The notes: a model not told the origin generated them from the letters alone. A stretch of DNA of 64,000 nt from Caballeronia peredens (GCA_001544595.2 FCOH02000020.1:1-64000), one strand, 5' to 3'. Shown: positions 19,413 through 28,416, counted from the stretch's first letter. Numbers and translations are program-made.

Positions 19413-19432
19413 TGAATGAGAATCGTTCCTAT
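19413..19432. promoter_or_regulatory. Fur-box-like site before the second TonB receptor
   Basis: The core AATGAGAATCGTTCC is a close match to the Fur pattern AATGATAATCATT. It lies 74 bases upstream of the receptor start and 109 bases upstream of the AraC start, placed to serve both. AT-rich DNA next to it (ATATAAAATG) could be a promoter element. Confidence 0.6.
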
Positions 19433-19540
19433 ATAAAATGGAAGCCGAGAAAGGATAGCGACTGTGGGAACGCGCTGTCTTGCCATCAAATACGGCGAAA
19501 CGGACAACTTTTGGCAGTTGCGGCGAGCGAGGCGGCAAAC

Positions 19541-20326
19541 ATGGATCCGATTTGGAGAGCGCAGTTCGGCGTCGAGTACAGGCGGCAGCCGCGGCCCGTG
19601 ATGGCGCGCGGCTCGACCTATGCGAGCGGGCAGCGCGAGATCTGGCATTCGCACGAACAGGCGCAGCTTTTTTATCCGATGAACGGCGCCGCGCGCGTGC
19701 TGACGCCCACGGGCAGCTGGATGCTCCCGCCGATGCGCGCGATCTGGCTGCCGCCGGGCGTCGATCACGAGCTGCACGCGATCGGCGATCTGACCGCGTA
19801 CAGCGTCTATCTGGAACCCGACGCCGCGCCCTGGCTATGGCCGTCGTGCCGCGTGATCCTGATCCGGTCGCTGATGCACGAGCTCATCATGGAACTCGCC
19901 GAGCAGCCGCACGACTATGCCGACGACAGCATCGGCGCGCATGTCGCGGGACTGCTGCTCGCGCTGTTGCGCGGCGCGGAATCGACCACTCAGGGCGGCC
20001 TGCCGCTGCCGGGCGACCGCCGCCTGCGGGCGATCTGCAGCCGCCTGCTCGCCGAACCCGACAACGACGATACGCTCGACGCCTGGAGCGAAACGGTGGG
20101 CGCGAGCGCGCGCACGCTGGCGCGCCTGTTCCGGCAGGAGACGGGACTCACGTTCGGGCAATGGCGCCAGCAGTTGCGTCTGGTCGAAGCCATGGCGCGG
20201 CTCGCGCTCGGCGATTCGGTCGCGCGCGTGGCGGATCAGCTCGGCTATCAGAGCAGCAGCAGTTTCATCGCGATGTTCAGGCGCTCGATCGGCGAGACGC
20301 CGCAGCGCCTGCTCAGGCGCAGTTGA
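19541..20326 (+). CDS. AraC-family regulator with cupin N-terminus, divergent from siderophore operon
   Basis: 261 residues. ATG 19541 is chosen because GAGG stands 8 bases upstream; the frame is open far upstream but overlaps the receptor gene there. The cupin part has IWHSHEQAQLFYPM and LPPGVDHELHAIGD, and the C-terminal AraC domain has TLARLFRQETGLTFGQWRQQ and VADQLGYQSSSSFIAMFRR. It strongly resembles the AraC protein at 4359-5144, so the two receptor/regulator pairs look like paralogous modules. The probable role is siderophore-responsive activation of the operon 19339-11905. Confidence 0.92.
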   Translation: MDPIWRAQFGVEYRRQPRPVMARGSTYASGQREIWHSHEQAQLFYPMNGAARVLTPTGSWMLPPMRAIWLPPGVDHELHAIGDLTAYSVYLEPDAAPWLWPSCRVILIRSLMHELIMELAEQPHDYADDSIGAHVAGLLLALLRGAESTTQGGLPLPGDRRLRAICSRLLAEPDNDDTLDAWSETVGASARTLARLFRQETGLTFGQWRQQLRLVEAMARLALGDSVARVADQLGYQSSSSFIAMFRRSIGETPQRLLRRS

Positions 20327-20413
20327 GGACGCCGCGATTTCGGATCCGCGCGGATTTGCTTCATCCGGCGCGTCCGGGCCTACACTTGTCGCACGCCATT
20401 CGTCCTCGAAACC

Positions 20414-20941
20414 ATGTCGCCTCGCAAAGACTCGCCCGCGCCCGAAGCGCCCGGAGCCTCCGACGCCCTGCAAGATCCCGCTCTTCTGCGCCGCTTGCTG
20501 CGCGCCAGGGACCGCATGGACGCCGCATCGCACGAAGCGTGGCCGGTCAGCCGTCTCGCCGCCATCAGCGGCGTCTCCGAAGCGCATTTCGCGCGTTCGT
20601 TCAAGCGCGCCTTCGGCATCCCGCCGCATCGCTATCTGCTGACCCGGCGGATCGAACAGGCGACAACGCTATTGCGCGACACCACGCTCAGCATCACCGA
20701 CATCGCCTTCGCGACCGGCTGGGAGAGTCTCGGCACGTTCGGCCGCATCTTCCGCGACATCACCGGCCGCAGCCCCGGCGCCATGCGTTCCGAGGCACGC
20801 GCCGACAGCGCGCAGCTCGATCGCGTGCCCGCCTGCGTGCTCAAGGCCGCGCAGCGTCCCGATCTGACGATCGCAGTTTTGGAGAAGCGCCGCCGCGTGA
20901 AGAAAGCTAAAGTCCGGCCATCAACCACGGAGGCGACATGA
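20414..20941 (+). CDS. Short AraC-family regulator (DNA-binding domain only)
   Basis: 175 residues from ATG 20414. Only the AraC helix-turn-helix domain is present (about residues 35-130: VSRLAAISGVSEAHFARSFK, ITDIAFATGWESLGTFGRIF); there is no sensor domain before it, and a basic tail rich in Lys and Arg follows. The stop overlaps the start of the VOC gene by 4 bases, so the two are co-translated. AraC-VOC pairs are common in Burkholderiales; the signal they answer to is unknown. Confidence 0.85.
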   Translation: MSPRKDSPAPEAPGASDALQDPALLRRLLRARDRMDAASHEAWPVSRLAAISGVSEAHFARSFKRAFGIPPHRYLLTRRIEQATTLLRDTTLSITDIAFATGWESLGTFGRIFRDITGRSPGAMRSEARADSAQLDRVPACVLKAAQRPDLTIAVLEKRRRVKKAKVRPSTTEAT

Positions 20942-21354
20942 ACGACGGTATCAGCGTAGTGGGCTTGTATGTCGACGATCAGGACGCGGCGCTCGCGTTC
21001 TACGTCGATAAACTCGGATTTCGCGTCCACACGGACGTGCGTAACGGAACGTATCGATGGCTCACGGTCCAGCATCCGGACCAGCCTTCGTTCCAGCTCG
21101 GCCTGTTCGCACCCGGCGCGCCGATCCACGACGACGCCACCGCGCAAACCCTGCGCGCGATGGTCGCCAAGGGCGCGATGCCGCCGCTCGTGCTCGCAGT
21201 GAGCGACTGCCGTGCCGCCTTCGAGCGGCTCGCGGCGAAGGGCGTCGAGTTCACGCAGGAGCCGGTCGAGCGCTTCGGCAGCGTCGATGCCGGCTTTCGC
21301 GATCCCGCGGGCAACGGCTGGAAGATGATCCAGGCGCCGCGCCGCGAAAAATAG
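20938..21354 (+). CDS. VOC (glyoxalase/bleomycin-resistance) family protein
   Basis: 138 residues from ATG 20938, overlapping the preceding stop. Two beta-alpha-beta-beta-beta modules are visible, starting VVGLYVDDQDAALAFYVDKLGF and ending FRDPAGNGWKMIQ. The fold binds a metal and acts on small molecules as lyase, dioxygenase or binding protein. It cannot be assigned a substrate. A metal-ligand Glu/His set is not obvious in the N-terminal module, so a binding or resistance role is as likely as catalysis. Confidence 0.85.
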   Translation: MNDGISVVGLYVDDQDAALAFYVDKLGFRVHTDVRNGTYRWLTVQHPDQPSFQLGLFAPGAPIHDDATAQTLRAMVAKGAMPPLVLAVSDCRAAFERLAAKGVEFTQEPVERFGSVDAGFRDPAGNGWKMIQAPRREK

Positions 21355-21366
21355 CCGCGCTCAGTC

Positions 21367-22374
21367 TCAGTTCTTGTCCGCGACGACCTGATCGAACGTG
21401 CCGCCATCGGCGAAATGCGTTTGCTGCGCTTTCTGGAAGCTGCCGAACATCTGTTCGACCGTGAATGTCTTGAGCGGCCTGAACTCGCTCGCGTGCTTCG
21501 CGAGCACGGCGGCATCGCGCGGACGCAGATGATGTTGCGCGATGATCTCCTGCGCGGCCGGCGTGTACAGGAAGTCGAGATAGGCCTGAGCCTGCTTGCG
21601 CGTGCCGCGCTTGTCCACGACCTTGTCGACGATCGACACCGGCGGCTCGGCGAGCAGGCTCACCGACGGATACACCGCTTCGAAATCCTTCGCGCCCGGC
21701 CCCGCGCTCATCAGCCCGACTTCGTTCTCGAAGGTGACGAGCACATCGCCGATGCCGCGCTGCGTGAACGTGGTGGTCGCGCCCCGGCCGCCGGCGTCGA
21801 GCACCGGCACGTTCTTGAAGATGGCCTTCTCGAAGTCCTGCGCCTGCGCATCGGTCGCGCCCTGCTGTTTCTTGTAGCCCCACGCGGCGAGATACGCGTA
21901 GCGGCCGTTACCCGATGTCTTCGGATTGGCGATCACTACCTGCACGCCTTGCCGCGCGAGATCGCTCCAGTCCATGATTTTCTTCGGATTGCCCTTGTGG
22001 ACGAGGAACACCATCGTCGTGGTGTAGGGCGCGCTCGAATCGGGCAGGCGCGAGCGCCAGTTCGCGGGCACGAGCTGGCCGCGCTCCGCGAGCAGATCGA
22101 TGTCGTTGGGCTGGTTCATCGTCACGACGTCGGCCTGCAGACCTTGAGTCACCGAGAGTGCCTGCGCACTCGACGCGCCATGCGACTGCCGCACGGAAAC
22201 CGTTTCGCCGGTTTTCTTCGCGTAGTCCGCGACGAACGCCGAATCGATGTCCTTGTACAACTCGCGCGTCACGTCGTACGACACGTTGAGCAGCGTCGTA
22301 TCCGCATGCGCGCCGCCCGCCATGCTCGCCATCGCGAACGCAACTCCGATCAGAAGCTTTTTATGTACCGCCAT
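21367..22374 (-). CDS. Periplasmic sulfate/thiosulfate-binding protein (Sbp/CysP family)
   Basis: 335 residues. The ATG at 22374 has GGAG 6 bases upstream and opens a signal peptide (MAVHKKLLIGVAFAMASMAGGAHA). The mature protein starts LLNVSYDVTRELYKDI, and contains VRQSHGASSAQALSV, MNQPNDID, NPKTSGNGRYAYLAAWGY and TTTFTQRGIGDVLVTFENE, all hallmark sulfate-pocket segments. It binds sulfate or thiosulfate for a CysTWA importer. No such permease or ATPase is adjacent, so it is an orphan here and must work with a transporter elsewhere. The AprA-like operon that begins 1.8 kb to the right suggests a sulfur theme. Confidence 0.92.
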   Translation of the reverse strand: MAVHKKLLIGVAFAMASMAGGAHADTTLLNVSYDVTRELYKDIDSAFVADYAKKTGETVSVRQSHGASSAQALSVTQGLQADVVTMNQPNDIDLLAERGQLVPANWRSRLPDSSAPYTTTMVFLVHKGNPKKIMDWSDLARQGVQVVIANPKTSGNGRYAYLAAWGYKKQQGATDAQAQDFEKAIFKNVPVLDAGGRGATTTFTQRGIGDVLVTFENEVGLMSAGPGAKDFEAVYPSVSLLAEPPVSIVDKVVDKRGTRKQAQAYLDFLYTPAAQEIIAQHHLRPRDAAVLAKHASEFRPLKTFTVEQMFGSFQKAQQTHFADGGTFDQVVADKN

Positions 22375-22466
22375 TTTTTCTCCAGTGACAGGGAAAACAC
22401 CACACAACGAACAAAGGCCGCTCGAAAGCGGCCATTCATGCTTTTACGTCCTTCGCGAAGAAGGCA

Positions 22467-23105
22467 TCAACCGTAGGCGCGATTCTCCTCTTCTTCGTAT
22501 TCCGGCGATACACGCCGCGCAAGCGTCTCGACGAAGTGCCGCGCGAGCGGCCACGGACCGAATCCCGCCGCCGTGTTGATATGTCCCGCGTCGCCGAGAT
22601 TCACGAACGCGCTGTTCCAGCGCTGCGCGAGCGTGCGTGCTTCGTCGAGCGGCATCCACGGATCGGTCTCGCTGCCGACGACGAGCGACAGCGTATCGAG
22701 CCGGCGCGCGCTGAACGAGCCCGCGAAGCGGAACTTCGCGGGGCTCGCCGGCGCGACGAACAACACGCCCTTCACGCGCGAAATCAGCAAACTCAGCGAA
22801 CTCGCCGAGCCGCCTTTCGCGTGCGTGAGCGCATGCGCCGTCGCGAGACATCCGAAGCTGTGCGCGGCCAGCACGACGGGGCCTTCTATGTTCGCGAGCG
22901 CATCGTGCACGGCCTCGCTCCATGTATCGAGATGCGGCATGTCCCAGTCGCGCTGCTCGACGCGCCGCGCGGTGGGCATTTCGCCTTCGAGCCAGCTCTG
23001 CCAGTGCGCCTCCTCGCTGCCGTGCAGGCCGGGCACGGTGACGAGCGTGACGGACGACAACGACGACACTGCTTCCCGTACATGCCCCGCGCTGCGCTCG
23101 CTCAT
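22467..23105 (-). CDS. Alpha/beta hydrolase (RBBP9/YdeN family)
   Basis: 212 residues. ATG 23105 (MSERSAGHV) has GAGAG in front; an upstream in-frame ATG at 23138 is less likely. VTVPGLHGSEEAHWQSWLE is the family N-terminus, the nucleophile elbow is AAHSFGCLA, and the catalytic Asp and His fall in VVGSETDPW and NLGDAGHINTAAGFGPWP. Members are small serine hydrolases of uncertain substrate. It is in the same direction as the sulfate-binding gene, 92 bases away. Confidence 0.88.
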   Translation of the reverse strand: MSERSAGHVREAVSSLSSVTLVTVPGLHGSEEAHWQSWLEGEMPTARRVEQRDWDMPHLDTWSEAVHDALANIEGPVVLAAHSFGCLATAHALTHAKGGSASSLSLLISRVKGVLFVAPASPAKFRFAGSFSARRLDTLSLVVGSETDPWMPLDEARTLAQRWNSAFVNLGDAGHINTAAGFGPWPLARHFVETLARRVSPEYEEEENRAYG

Positions 23106-23278
23106 GATGGTCTCTCGCCGCGACGTGAATCGACGCAAATTGATCAGCCTTCATTCTCGACGAGCGCCGCACGGCGGCTAACCAATATTTCGTCATTTCT
23201 TTATGGGAATGCGGCCGGCCCGCGCCGCTATAATCGCTGCACGCAGCAACCGGACAACCGGACGTCCATTCTTCCTCC

Positions 23279-24106
23279 ATGCCTACCCGTCGCCCCGCTC
23301 TGCCGCCCGTCTCGCCCGATTCGCACATTCCGCTCTATGCGCAGATCAAGGACACGTTGCGCGCCGACATTCTCGACGGCCGCTATGCGCCGCACAGCCG
23401 CATGCCGTCGGAGAGCGAACTGCAGGCCATGTTCGAAGTCAGCCGCATCACGATCCGCCAGGCGCTCGGCGATCTGCAGAAGGAAGGGCTTATCTTCAAG
23501 GTGCACGGCAAGGGATCGTTCGTCTCGCAACCGAAGGCGTTTCAGAACGTGACGTCGCTGCAAGGCTTCGCCGAAGCGATGTCGGAAACCGGCCACGAGA
23601 TCGTGAATCGCGTGGCGCAGTTCCGCTTCGCGCCCGCATCCGCGGACGTCGCCGCACGGCTCGGCGTAGCCGTCGGCAGCCCGGTCGCCGAGATTCATCG
23701 CGTGCGGCTGCTCAATCGATCGCCCGTTTCATACGAAGTCACCTTTCTTTCCGAAGCGCTCGGACGGCAACTCAAACGAGCCGAACTGGCCACGCGCGAC
23801 ATCTTCCTGATCCTCGAAAACGACTGCGCCGTGCCGCTCGGCCACGCGGACCTGGCCATCGACGCCATCGCGGCCACGCCCGCCATCGCGGAGGCGCTCG
23901 ACGTCAAGAAAGGCGCGCCGCTGTTGCGCATCGAGCGGCTCACGCACGATGCGCACGGCCAGCCGGTCGACTTCGAATACCTCTATTTTCGCGGCGACAC
24001 GTTTCAGTATCGCTTGCGCATCGATCGCGAACGGCCGTCCGCGAACGGCGCACGCGAGCCGGCCCGCGTTATTCGCAGCACGCACAAGCAAAGCAAAAAC
24101 AATTGA
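23279..24106 (+). CDS. GntR/HutC-family regulator with UTRA domain
   Basis: 275 residues from ATG 23279. The winged helix is at about residues 18-85 (LYAQIKDTLRADILDGRY, MPSESELQAMFEVSRITIRQ), followed by a UTRA ligand-binding domain from about residue 105 to 255. It stands 71 bases upstream of the AprA-like operon in the same direction and is the obvious candidate repressor of it. The ligand is presumably the imported substrate or a product of it. Confidence 0.9.
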   Translation: MPTRRPALPPVSPDSHIPLYAQIKDTLRADILDGRYAPHSRMPSESELQAMFEVSRITIRQALGDLQKEGLIFKVHGKGSFVSQPKAFQNVTSLQGFAEAMSETGHEIVNRVAQFRFAPASADVAARLGVAVGSPVAEIHRVRLLNRSPVSYEVTFLSEALGRQLKRAELATRDIFLILENDCAVPLGHADLAIDAIAATPAIAEALDVKKGAPLLRIERLTHDAHGQPVDFEYLYFRGDTFQYRLRIDRERPSANGAREPARVIRSTHKQSKNN

Positions 24107-24177
24107 TTCCATCGGGTTTCGCCCGCCTCTAGAATCTGGTCCTGACTTGTCATAACAAGTGACGTCTCCACCAGATC

Positions 24178-25914
24178 ATGCAAACCCACGAACTCGAATA
24201 CGACATCGTTGTCGTCGGCGGCGGCACGGCCGGTCCGATGGCCGCCATCAAGGCGAAGCAGCGTGACCCGAACCTGCGCGTGCTGCTCATCGACAAGGCG
24301 CACGTGAAGCGCAGCGGCGCCATTTCGATGGGCATGGACGGGCTGAACAACGCGATCATTCCCGGCCACGCGACGCCCGAGCAATACACGAAGGAAATCA
24401 CCGTGGCCAACGACGGCATCGTCAATCAGGCCACGATCTACGCGTACGCGCGGCACAGCTTCAAGACCATCGAAGAACTCGACCGCTGGGGCGTGAAGTT
24501 CGAGAAGGACCACACGGGCGACTACGCGGTGCGCAAGGTGCATCACATGGGCGCGTATGTGCTGCCGATGCCCGAAGGCCACGACGTCAAGAAGGTGCTT
24601 TATCGGCAGTTGAAGCGTGCGCGCGTCGAGATCACGAATCGCGTCGTCGCAACGAGGCTCTTGACGGGCGCGCAGGGCGAGATCGCGGGCGTGATGGGCT
24701 TCGACTGCCGCAGCGCCGACTTTTACGTGATCCGCGCGAAGGCGGTGATTCTCTGCTGCGGCGCGGCCGGACGGCTCGGCCTGCCCGCGTCGGGCTATCT
24801 GATGGGCACTTACGAGAATCCGACCAACGCAGGCGACGGTTACGCGATGGCGTATCACGCGGGCGCGGAGTTGGCCAATCTCGAATGCTTCCAGATCAAT
24901 CCGCTCATCAAGGACTACAACGGCCCGGCCTGTGCATACGTGACGGGCCCGCTCGGCGGCTACACGGCCAACGGAAAGGGCGAACGCTTCATCGAATGTG
25001 ATTACTGGAGCGGGCAGATGATGTGGGAGTTCTATCAGGAACTCCAGAGCGGCAACGGCCCGGTGTTCCTCAAGCTCGATCACCTCGCCGAAGAAACGAT
25101 CCAGACCATCGAAACGATCCTGCATACGAACGAGCGTCCGAGCCGCGGACGCTTTCATGCGCGACGCGGCAACGACTACCGCACGCGCATGATCGAGATG
25201 CATATCTCGGAGATCGGTCTGTGCAGCGGTCACAGCGCATCGGGCGTATGGGTGGACGAGCACGCGCGCACTTCCGTGCAGGGCCTGTACGCCGCGGGCG
25301 ACATGGCCGCCGTGCCGCACAACTACATGCTGGGCGCGTTCACTTACGGATGGTTCGCCGGTGAAGACGCGGCCTCGCACGTCGCGGGCCGCGCGCTGCC
25401 AGCGCTCGATGCGTCGCAAGTCGAGAAGGAACGCGAACGTGTGCTCGCACCGCTTACGCGCGAACACGGCCTGCCGCCCGCGCAGGTGGAGTACAAGCTG
25501 CGCCGCTTCGTGAACGAGTATCTCCAGCCGCCAAAGGTTACGCGGCGCATGGAGATCGGTCTGCAACGCTTCGCCGAAATACGCGAGGACGTCGCGCAAC
25601 TCGCCGCCGCCGATCCGCACGAACTGATGCGCGCCGCGGAAGTCGCCGCGATTCTCGATTGCGCCGAGATGGCCGCGCGCGCCTCGCTGTATCGCACGGA
25701 AAGCCGCTGGGGTCTTTATCACCATCGCGTCGATTATCCCGAGCGCAACGACGACGAATGGTTCTGTCACGCGCATCTGAAGAAGGATGCGTCGGGACGC
25801 ATGACGTCGTTCAAGAAGTCCGTGGAGCCGTATGTGGTTCCTGTCGACGAGTCCGAGCGCGGCGCCTATTCGCGCCTGCGTGTGGCTCGCACGTCGCAGC
25901 CGGTCGCTGCATAG
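24178..25914 (+). CDS. AprA-like FAD flavoprotein (fumarate reductase/adenylylsulfate reductase family)
   Basis: 578 residues from ATG 24178. The FAD motif is VVVGGGTAGPMAA at residues 11-23. The next segment, KRSGAISMGMDGLNN, has Gly-Ala where fumarate reductases have the FAD-linking His, so FAD is probably non-covalent, as in AprA. CCGAAGRLGLPASGY and AAGDMAAVPHNYMLGAFTYG are further family motifs. Together with the ferredoxin encoded 10 bases downstream it resembles adenylylsulfate reductase AprBA, but no dissimilatory sulfur genes are nearby and the transporter is of the sulfonate/nitrate class. I infer a redox enzyme for a scavenged, perhaps sulfur-containing, compound; the reaction is unknown. 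Confidence 0.85.
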   Translation: MQTHELEYDIVVVGGGTAGPMAAIKAKQRDPNLRVLLIDKAHVKRSGAISMGMDGLNNAIIPGHATPEQYTKEITVANDGIVNQATIYAYARHSFKTIEELDRWGVKFEKDHTGDYAVRKVHHMGAYVLPMPEGHDVKKVLYRQLKRARVEITNRVVATRLLTGAQGEIAGVMGFDCRSADFYVIRAKAVILCCGAAGRLGLPASGYLMGTYENPTNAGDGYAMAYHAGAELANLECFQINPLIKDYNGPACAYVTGPLGGYTANGKGERFIECDYWSGQMMWEFYQELQSGNGPVFLKLDHLAEETIQTIETILHTNERPSRGRFHARRGNDYRTRMIEMHISEIGLCSGHSASGVWVDEHARTSVQGLYAAGDMAAVPHNYMLGAFTYGWFAGEDAASHVAGRALPALDASQVEKERERVLAPLTREHGLPPAQVEYKLRRFVNEYLQPPKVTRRMEIGLQRFAEIREDVAQLAAADPHELMRAAEVAAILDCAEMAARASLYRTESRWGLYHHRVDYPERNDDEWFCHAHLKKDASGRMTSFKKSVEPYVVPVDESERGAYSRLRVARTSQPVAA

Positions 25915-25924
25915 GAGAAAGAAC

Positions 25925-26170
25925 ATGGCCCTGGTACCCCGCGAAGCGCGTCAGCGCTCAAGCCTTCCCGTGATGATCGATGAAGACAAGTGCATTGCCG
26001 ACAAGGGCTGCACGGTCTGCATCGACGTGTGCCCGATGGACCTGCTCGCCATCGATCCCGACACCGGCAAGGCCTTCATGAAATTCGACGAATGCTGGTA
26101 CTGCATGCCCTGCGAGCGCGACTGTCCGACTAATGCCGTGCACGTCGACATTCCTTATCTTCTTCGCTGA
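25925..26170 (+). CDS. 4Fe-4S ferredoxin (AprB-like partner of the flavoprotein)
   Basis: 81 residues from ATG 25925, with AGGAGAAAG just upstream, which fixes the start within a longer open frame. Two iron-sulfur cluster motifs are present: CIADKGCTVCIDVCP and CWYCMPCERDCP. Size and cysteine spacing fit a two-cluster ferredoxin like AprB without its C-terminal tail. It would pass electrons to or from the flavoprotein. It lies between the flavoprotein and the binding protein, 16 bases from the latter. Confidence 0.9.
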   Translation: MALVPREARQRSSLPVMIDEDKCIADKGCTVCIDVCPMDLLAIDPDTGKAFMKFDECWYCMPCERDCPTNAVHVDIPYLLR

Positions 26171-26186
26171 CGAGGACACACGCATC

Positions 26187-27593
26187 ATGAAACACACGCT
26201 ATTGCTGGCTCTGACGGCCGCGCTCTTCGCGAGCGCCGCGCATGCCGAAACGATCCGCGTGGCCATCGGCACGCAGGACACGACCATCAACACCGCAGCG
26301 GGCGGCGCGTTGATTCGCGAGCTGCATCTGCTCGACAAGTATCTGCCGCACGACGGCAAGTACAAGGACGCGCAATACGATATCGAATGGAAGAACTTCA
26401 CGAGCGGCGCGCCGATCACGAATGAAATGGTCGCCGGCAAGCTCGACTTCGGTTCGATGGCGGACTTTCCCGGCGTGCTGAACGGCGTCGCGAATCAGAA
26501 GGCAGGCAAGGGCAGCATCTTCATCAGCGTGCTCTCCGGCAGCGTGCGGGGCAGCGGCAACGGCATCGTCGTGCCGGCGGATTCGCCTGCGCAATCCATC
26601 GCCGATCTCAAGGGCAAGACGATCTCGGTGCCGTTTGCATCAACCGCGCACGGCATGCTGCTGCGCGCCGTCGCCGCGCAGGGATGGGATCCGGAGCGCG
26701 ACGTGAACATCGTCACGCAGGCGCCCGAAGTGGCCGGCCCCGCGTTGCAGACGCACAAGATCGACGCTCACGCCGATTTCGTGCCCTTCGCCGAACTGTT
26801 TCCGTATCGCGGCTTCGCGCGGAAGATCTACGACGGCGCGCAGGCGGGCGCCGCGACGCTGCACGGCACGCTCGTCGAAAAAGAGTATGCGCAGAAATAT
26901 CCGGAGATCGTCGTCGCGTATCTGCGCGCGGTGATCGAGGCGAACAGGCTGCTCGCGGCCGAGCCCGAAAAATACAGCGAAGTGATTGCGAAGGTCACGG
27001 GCATCGAACCGGAAGTCGATTATCTGTTTCATGGTCCACTCGGCCTGCAGACGCGCGATCTCACGTGGAAGCCCGAGTATCGAAAGGCCGTGCAGACTTC
27101 GTTCGATACGCTCAAGCTGCTCAAACGCGCGGACGGCGATCTGAACGCGAACACGTTCATCGACGATAGTTATCTCCGCGCCGCCTTCAAGGCCGAACAT
27201 CTCGACTACGAAGCCGCGCTCGGGAACTATGCGCAGACGCCGCTCGTCGCGAACGATGCATTGACCGGCAAGCCCATCGCGAAGACCGATCGCGTCGCGC
27301 AGATCTGGGTGCGCGGCGAGCCGAAGGTGCGCAGCTATGCATCGCCGGAAGAAGCCGTGCGCGAACTCGGCACGCTCGAACGCGACGGCAGGCAAGTGCG
27401 CGCGTTCTATGCGCAGGATCGCGAAAGCGGCATCAAGCTGCTCGCCAGTCAGGCGTGGTTCGCGAGAAGCGCCGATGGCCAGTTGAACGCATTCCTGCTG
27501 AAGGACCGCGCGCTGGCCTGGGCGAGCGCGCATGGCGGACAGGTGCTCGACTTCGCCGCCGCGCGCCAGCCGACCGCGCTCGCCAATCGCTGA
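26187..27593 (+). CDS. ABC transporter substrate-binding protein (SsuA/TauA type) with extra NosL-like C-terminal region
   Basis: 468 residues, well above the roughly 320-340 of SsuA/TauA-type proteins. The start at 26187 opens a signal peptide cut after AAHA. Residues 22 to about 340 are the periplasmic binding fold (FTSGAPITNEMVAGKLDFGSM, LKGKTISVPFASTAHGMLL). From about residue 358 to 465 there is an added domain (GKPIAKTDRVAQIWVRG, VRSYASPEEAVREL, ALAWASAHGGQVLDF) that reads like the NosL fold, though I see no CGM-type copper motif. It should capture the substrate for the permease and ATPase that follow. The function of the added region is unknown; the NosL link is my inference from pattern only. 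Confidence 0.85.
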   Translation: MKHTLLLALTAALFASAAHAETIRVAIGTQDTTINTAAGGALIRELHLLDKYLPHDGKYKDAQYDIEWKNFTSGAPITNEMVAGKLDFGSMADFPGVLNGVANQKAGKGSIFISVLSGSVRGSGNGIVVPADSPAQSIADLKGKTISVPFASTAHGMLLRAVAAQGWDPERDVNIVTQAPEVAGPALQTHKIDAHADFVPFAELFPYRGFARKIYDGAQAGAATLHGTLVEKEYAQKYPEIVVAYLRAVIEANRLLAAEPEKYSEVIAKVTGIEPEVDYLFHGPLGLQTRDLTWKPEYRKAVQTSFDTLKLLKRADGDLNANTFIDDSYLRAAFKAEHLDYEAALGNYAQTPLVANDALTGKPIAKTDRVAQIWVRGEPKVRSYASPEEAVRELGTLERDGRQVRAFYAQDRESGIKLLASQAWFARSADGQLNAFLLKDRALAWASAHGGQVLDFAAARQPTALANR

Positions 27594-27600
27594 GGCGGAC

Positions 27601-28416
27601 ATGGCGACGCTCGCACTCTCCGCCCCATCGCTGTTGCGTTCACGCGGCGCGCGCGCAGGCGTGCAGTGGGCGTCGCTCGCGCTGTGCCTGCTGCTCTGGC
27701 ACCTCGCGACGACGCGTCACTGGAACCTCGGCATCGTGACCTTCGAGAACGTGCCGACGCCCGCCGATACGCTCGCGGCCATCGTCGATCTCGCGCATTC
27801 GCCGAAGCTCTTCTCGGACCTCGCGAGCAGTCTGCGGCGCATCGCGGCGGGCTATGTCGCCGCGAGCGCGAGCGGCGTCGCGCTCGGACTCGCCATCGGA
27901 CGCTCGCAATGGACGCGTCTCGCGCTGCTCACGCCGCTCGAAGTATTGCGGCCGATTCCCGCCGTCGCGTGGATCCCGCTCGCGATCCTGATGTTTCCCT
28001 CGTCGGAGATGTCGATGATCTTCATCACCTTCACCGGCGCGTTCTTTCCGATCCTGCTCGGCACGATTCACGGCGTCGAAGGCGTGGATCCGCGGCTCGT
28101 CTCGTCGGCGCGAAGCCTCGGCGCGAACGATCGCGTGATCCTGCGCGAAGTGATCCTGCCGGGCGCGGCGCCCGCGATCGTCACCGGCCTCGCGATCGGC
28201 ATGGGCACGTCATGGTTCTGTCTCGTCACCGCCGAGATGATCTCGGGGCAGTTCGGCATCGGCTATTACACGTGGCAGTCGTACACGGTGCAGCGTTATC
28301 CCGAAGTCGTCGTCGGCATGTTGCTGATCGGGCTGCTCGGCATGGGCAGCAGCGCGCTCGTGCGTATCGCGGGGCGGCGTCTCACGCCCTGGCTCGCCGC
28401 CGGGAGACGCCGATGA
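27601..28416 (+). CDS. ABC transporter permease (SsuC/TauC type)
   Basis: 271 residues from ATG 27601, with GAGG upstream, 7 bases after the binding protein stop. About six membrane helices and the EAA loop (ARSLGANDRVILREVILPG) that contacts the ATPase are visible. It forms the inner-membrane pore for the binding protein encoded before it. Its stop overlaps the ATPase start as ATGA. Confidence 0.92.
   Translation: MATLALSAPSLLRSRGARAGVQWASLALCLLLWHLATTRHWNLGIVTFENVPTPADTLAAIVDLAHSPKLFSDLASSLRRIAAGYVAASASGVALGLAIGRSQWTRLALLTPLEVLRPIPAVAWIPLAILMFPSSEMSMIFITFTGAFFPILLGTIHGVEGVDPRLVSSARSLGANDRVILREVILPGAAPAIVTGLAIGMGTSWFCLVTAEMISGQFGIGYYTWQSYTVQRYPEVVVGMLLIGLLGMGSSALVRIAGRRLTPWLAAGRRR

Noticed and set aside
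24178..26170. Dissimilatory adenylylsulfate reductase (aprBA)
   Set aside because: The ferredoxin is too short for AprB and no sat, qmo or dsr genes are nearby, so only a likeness is claimed.
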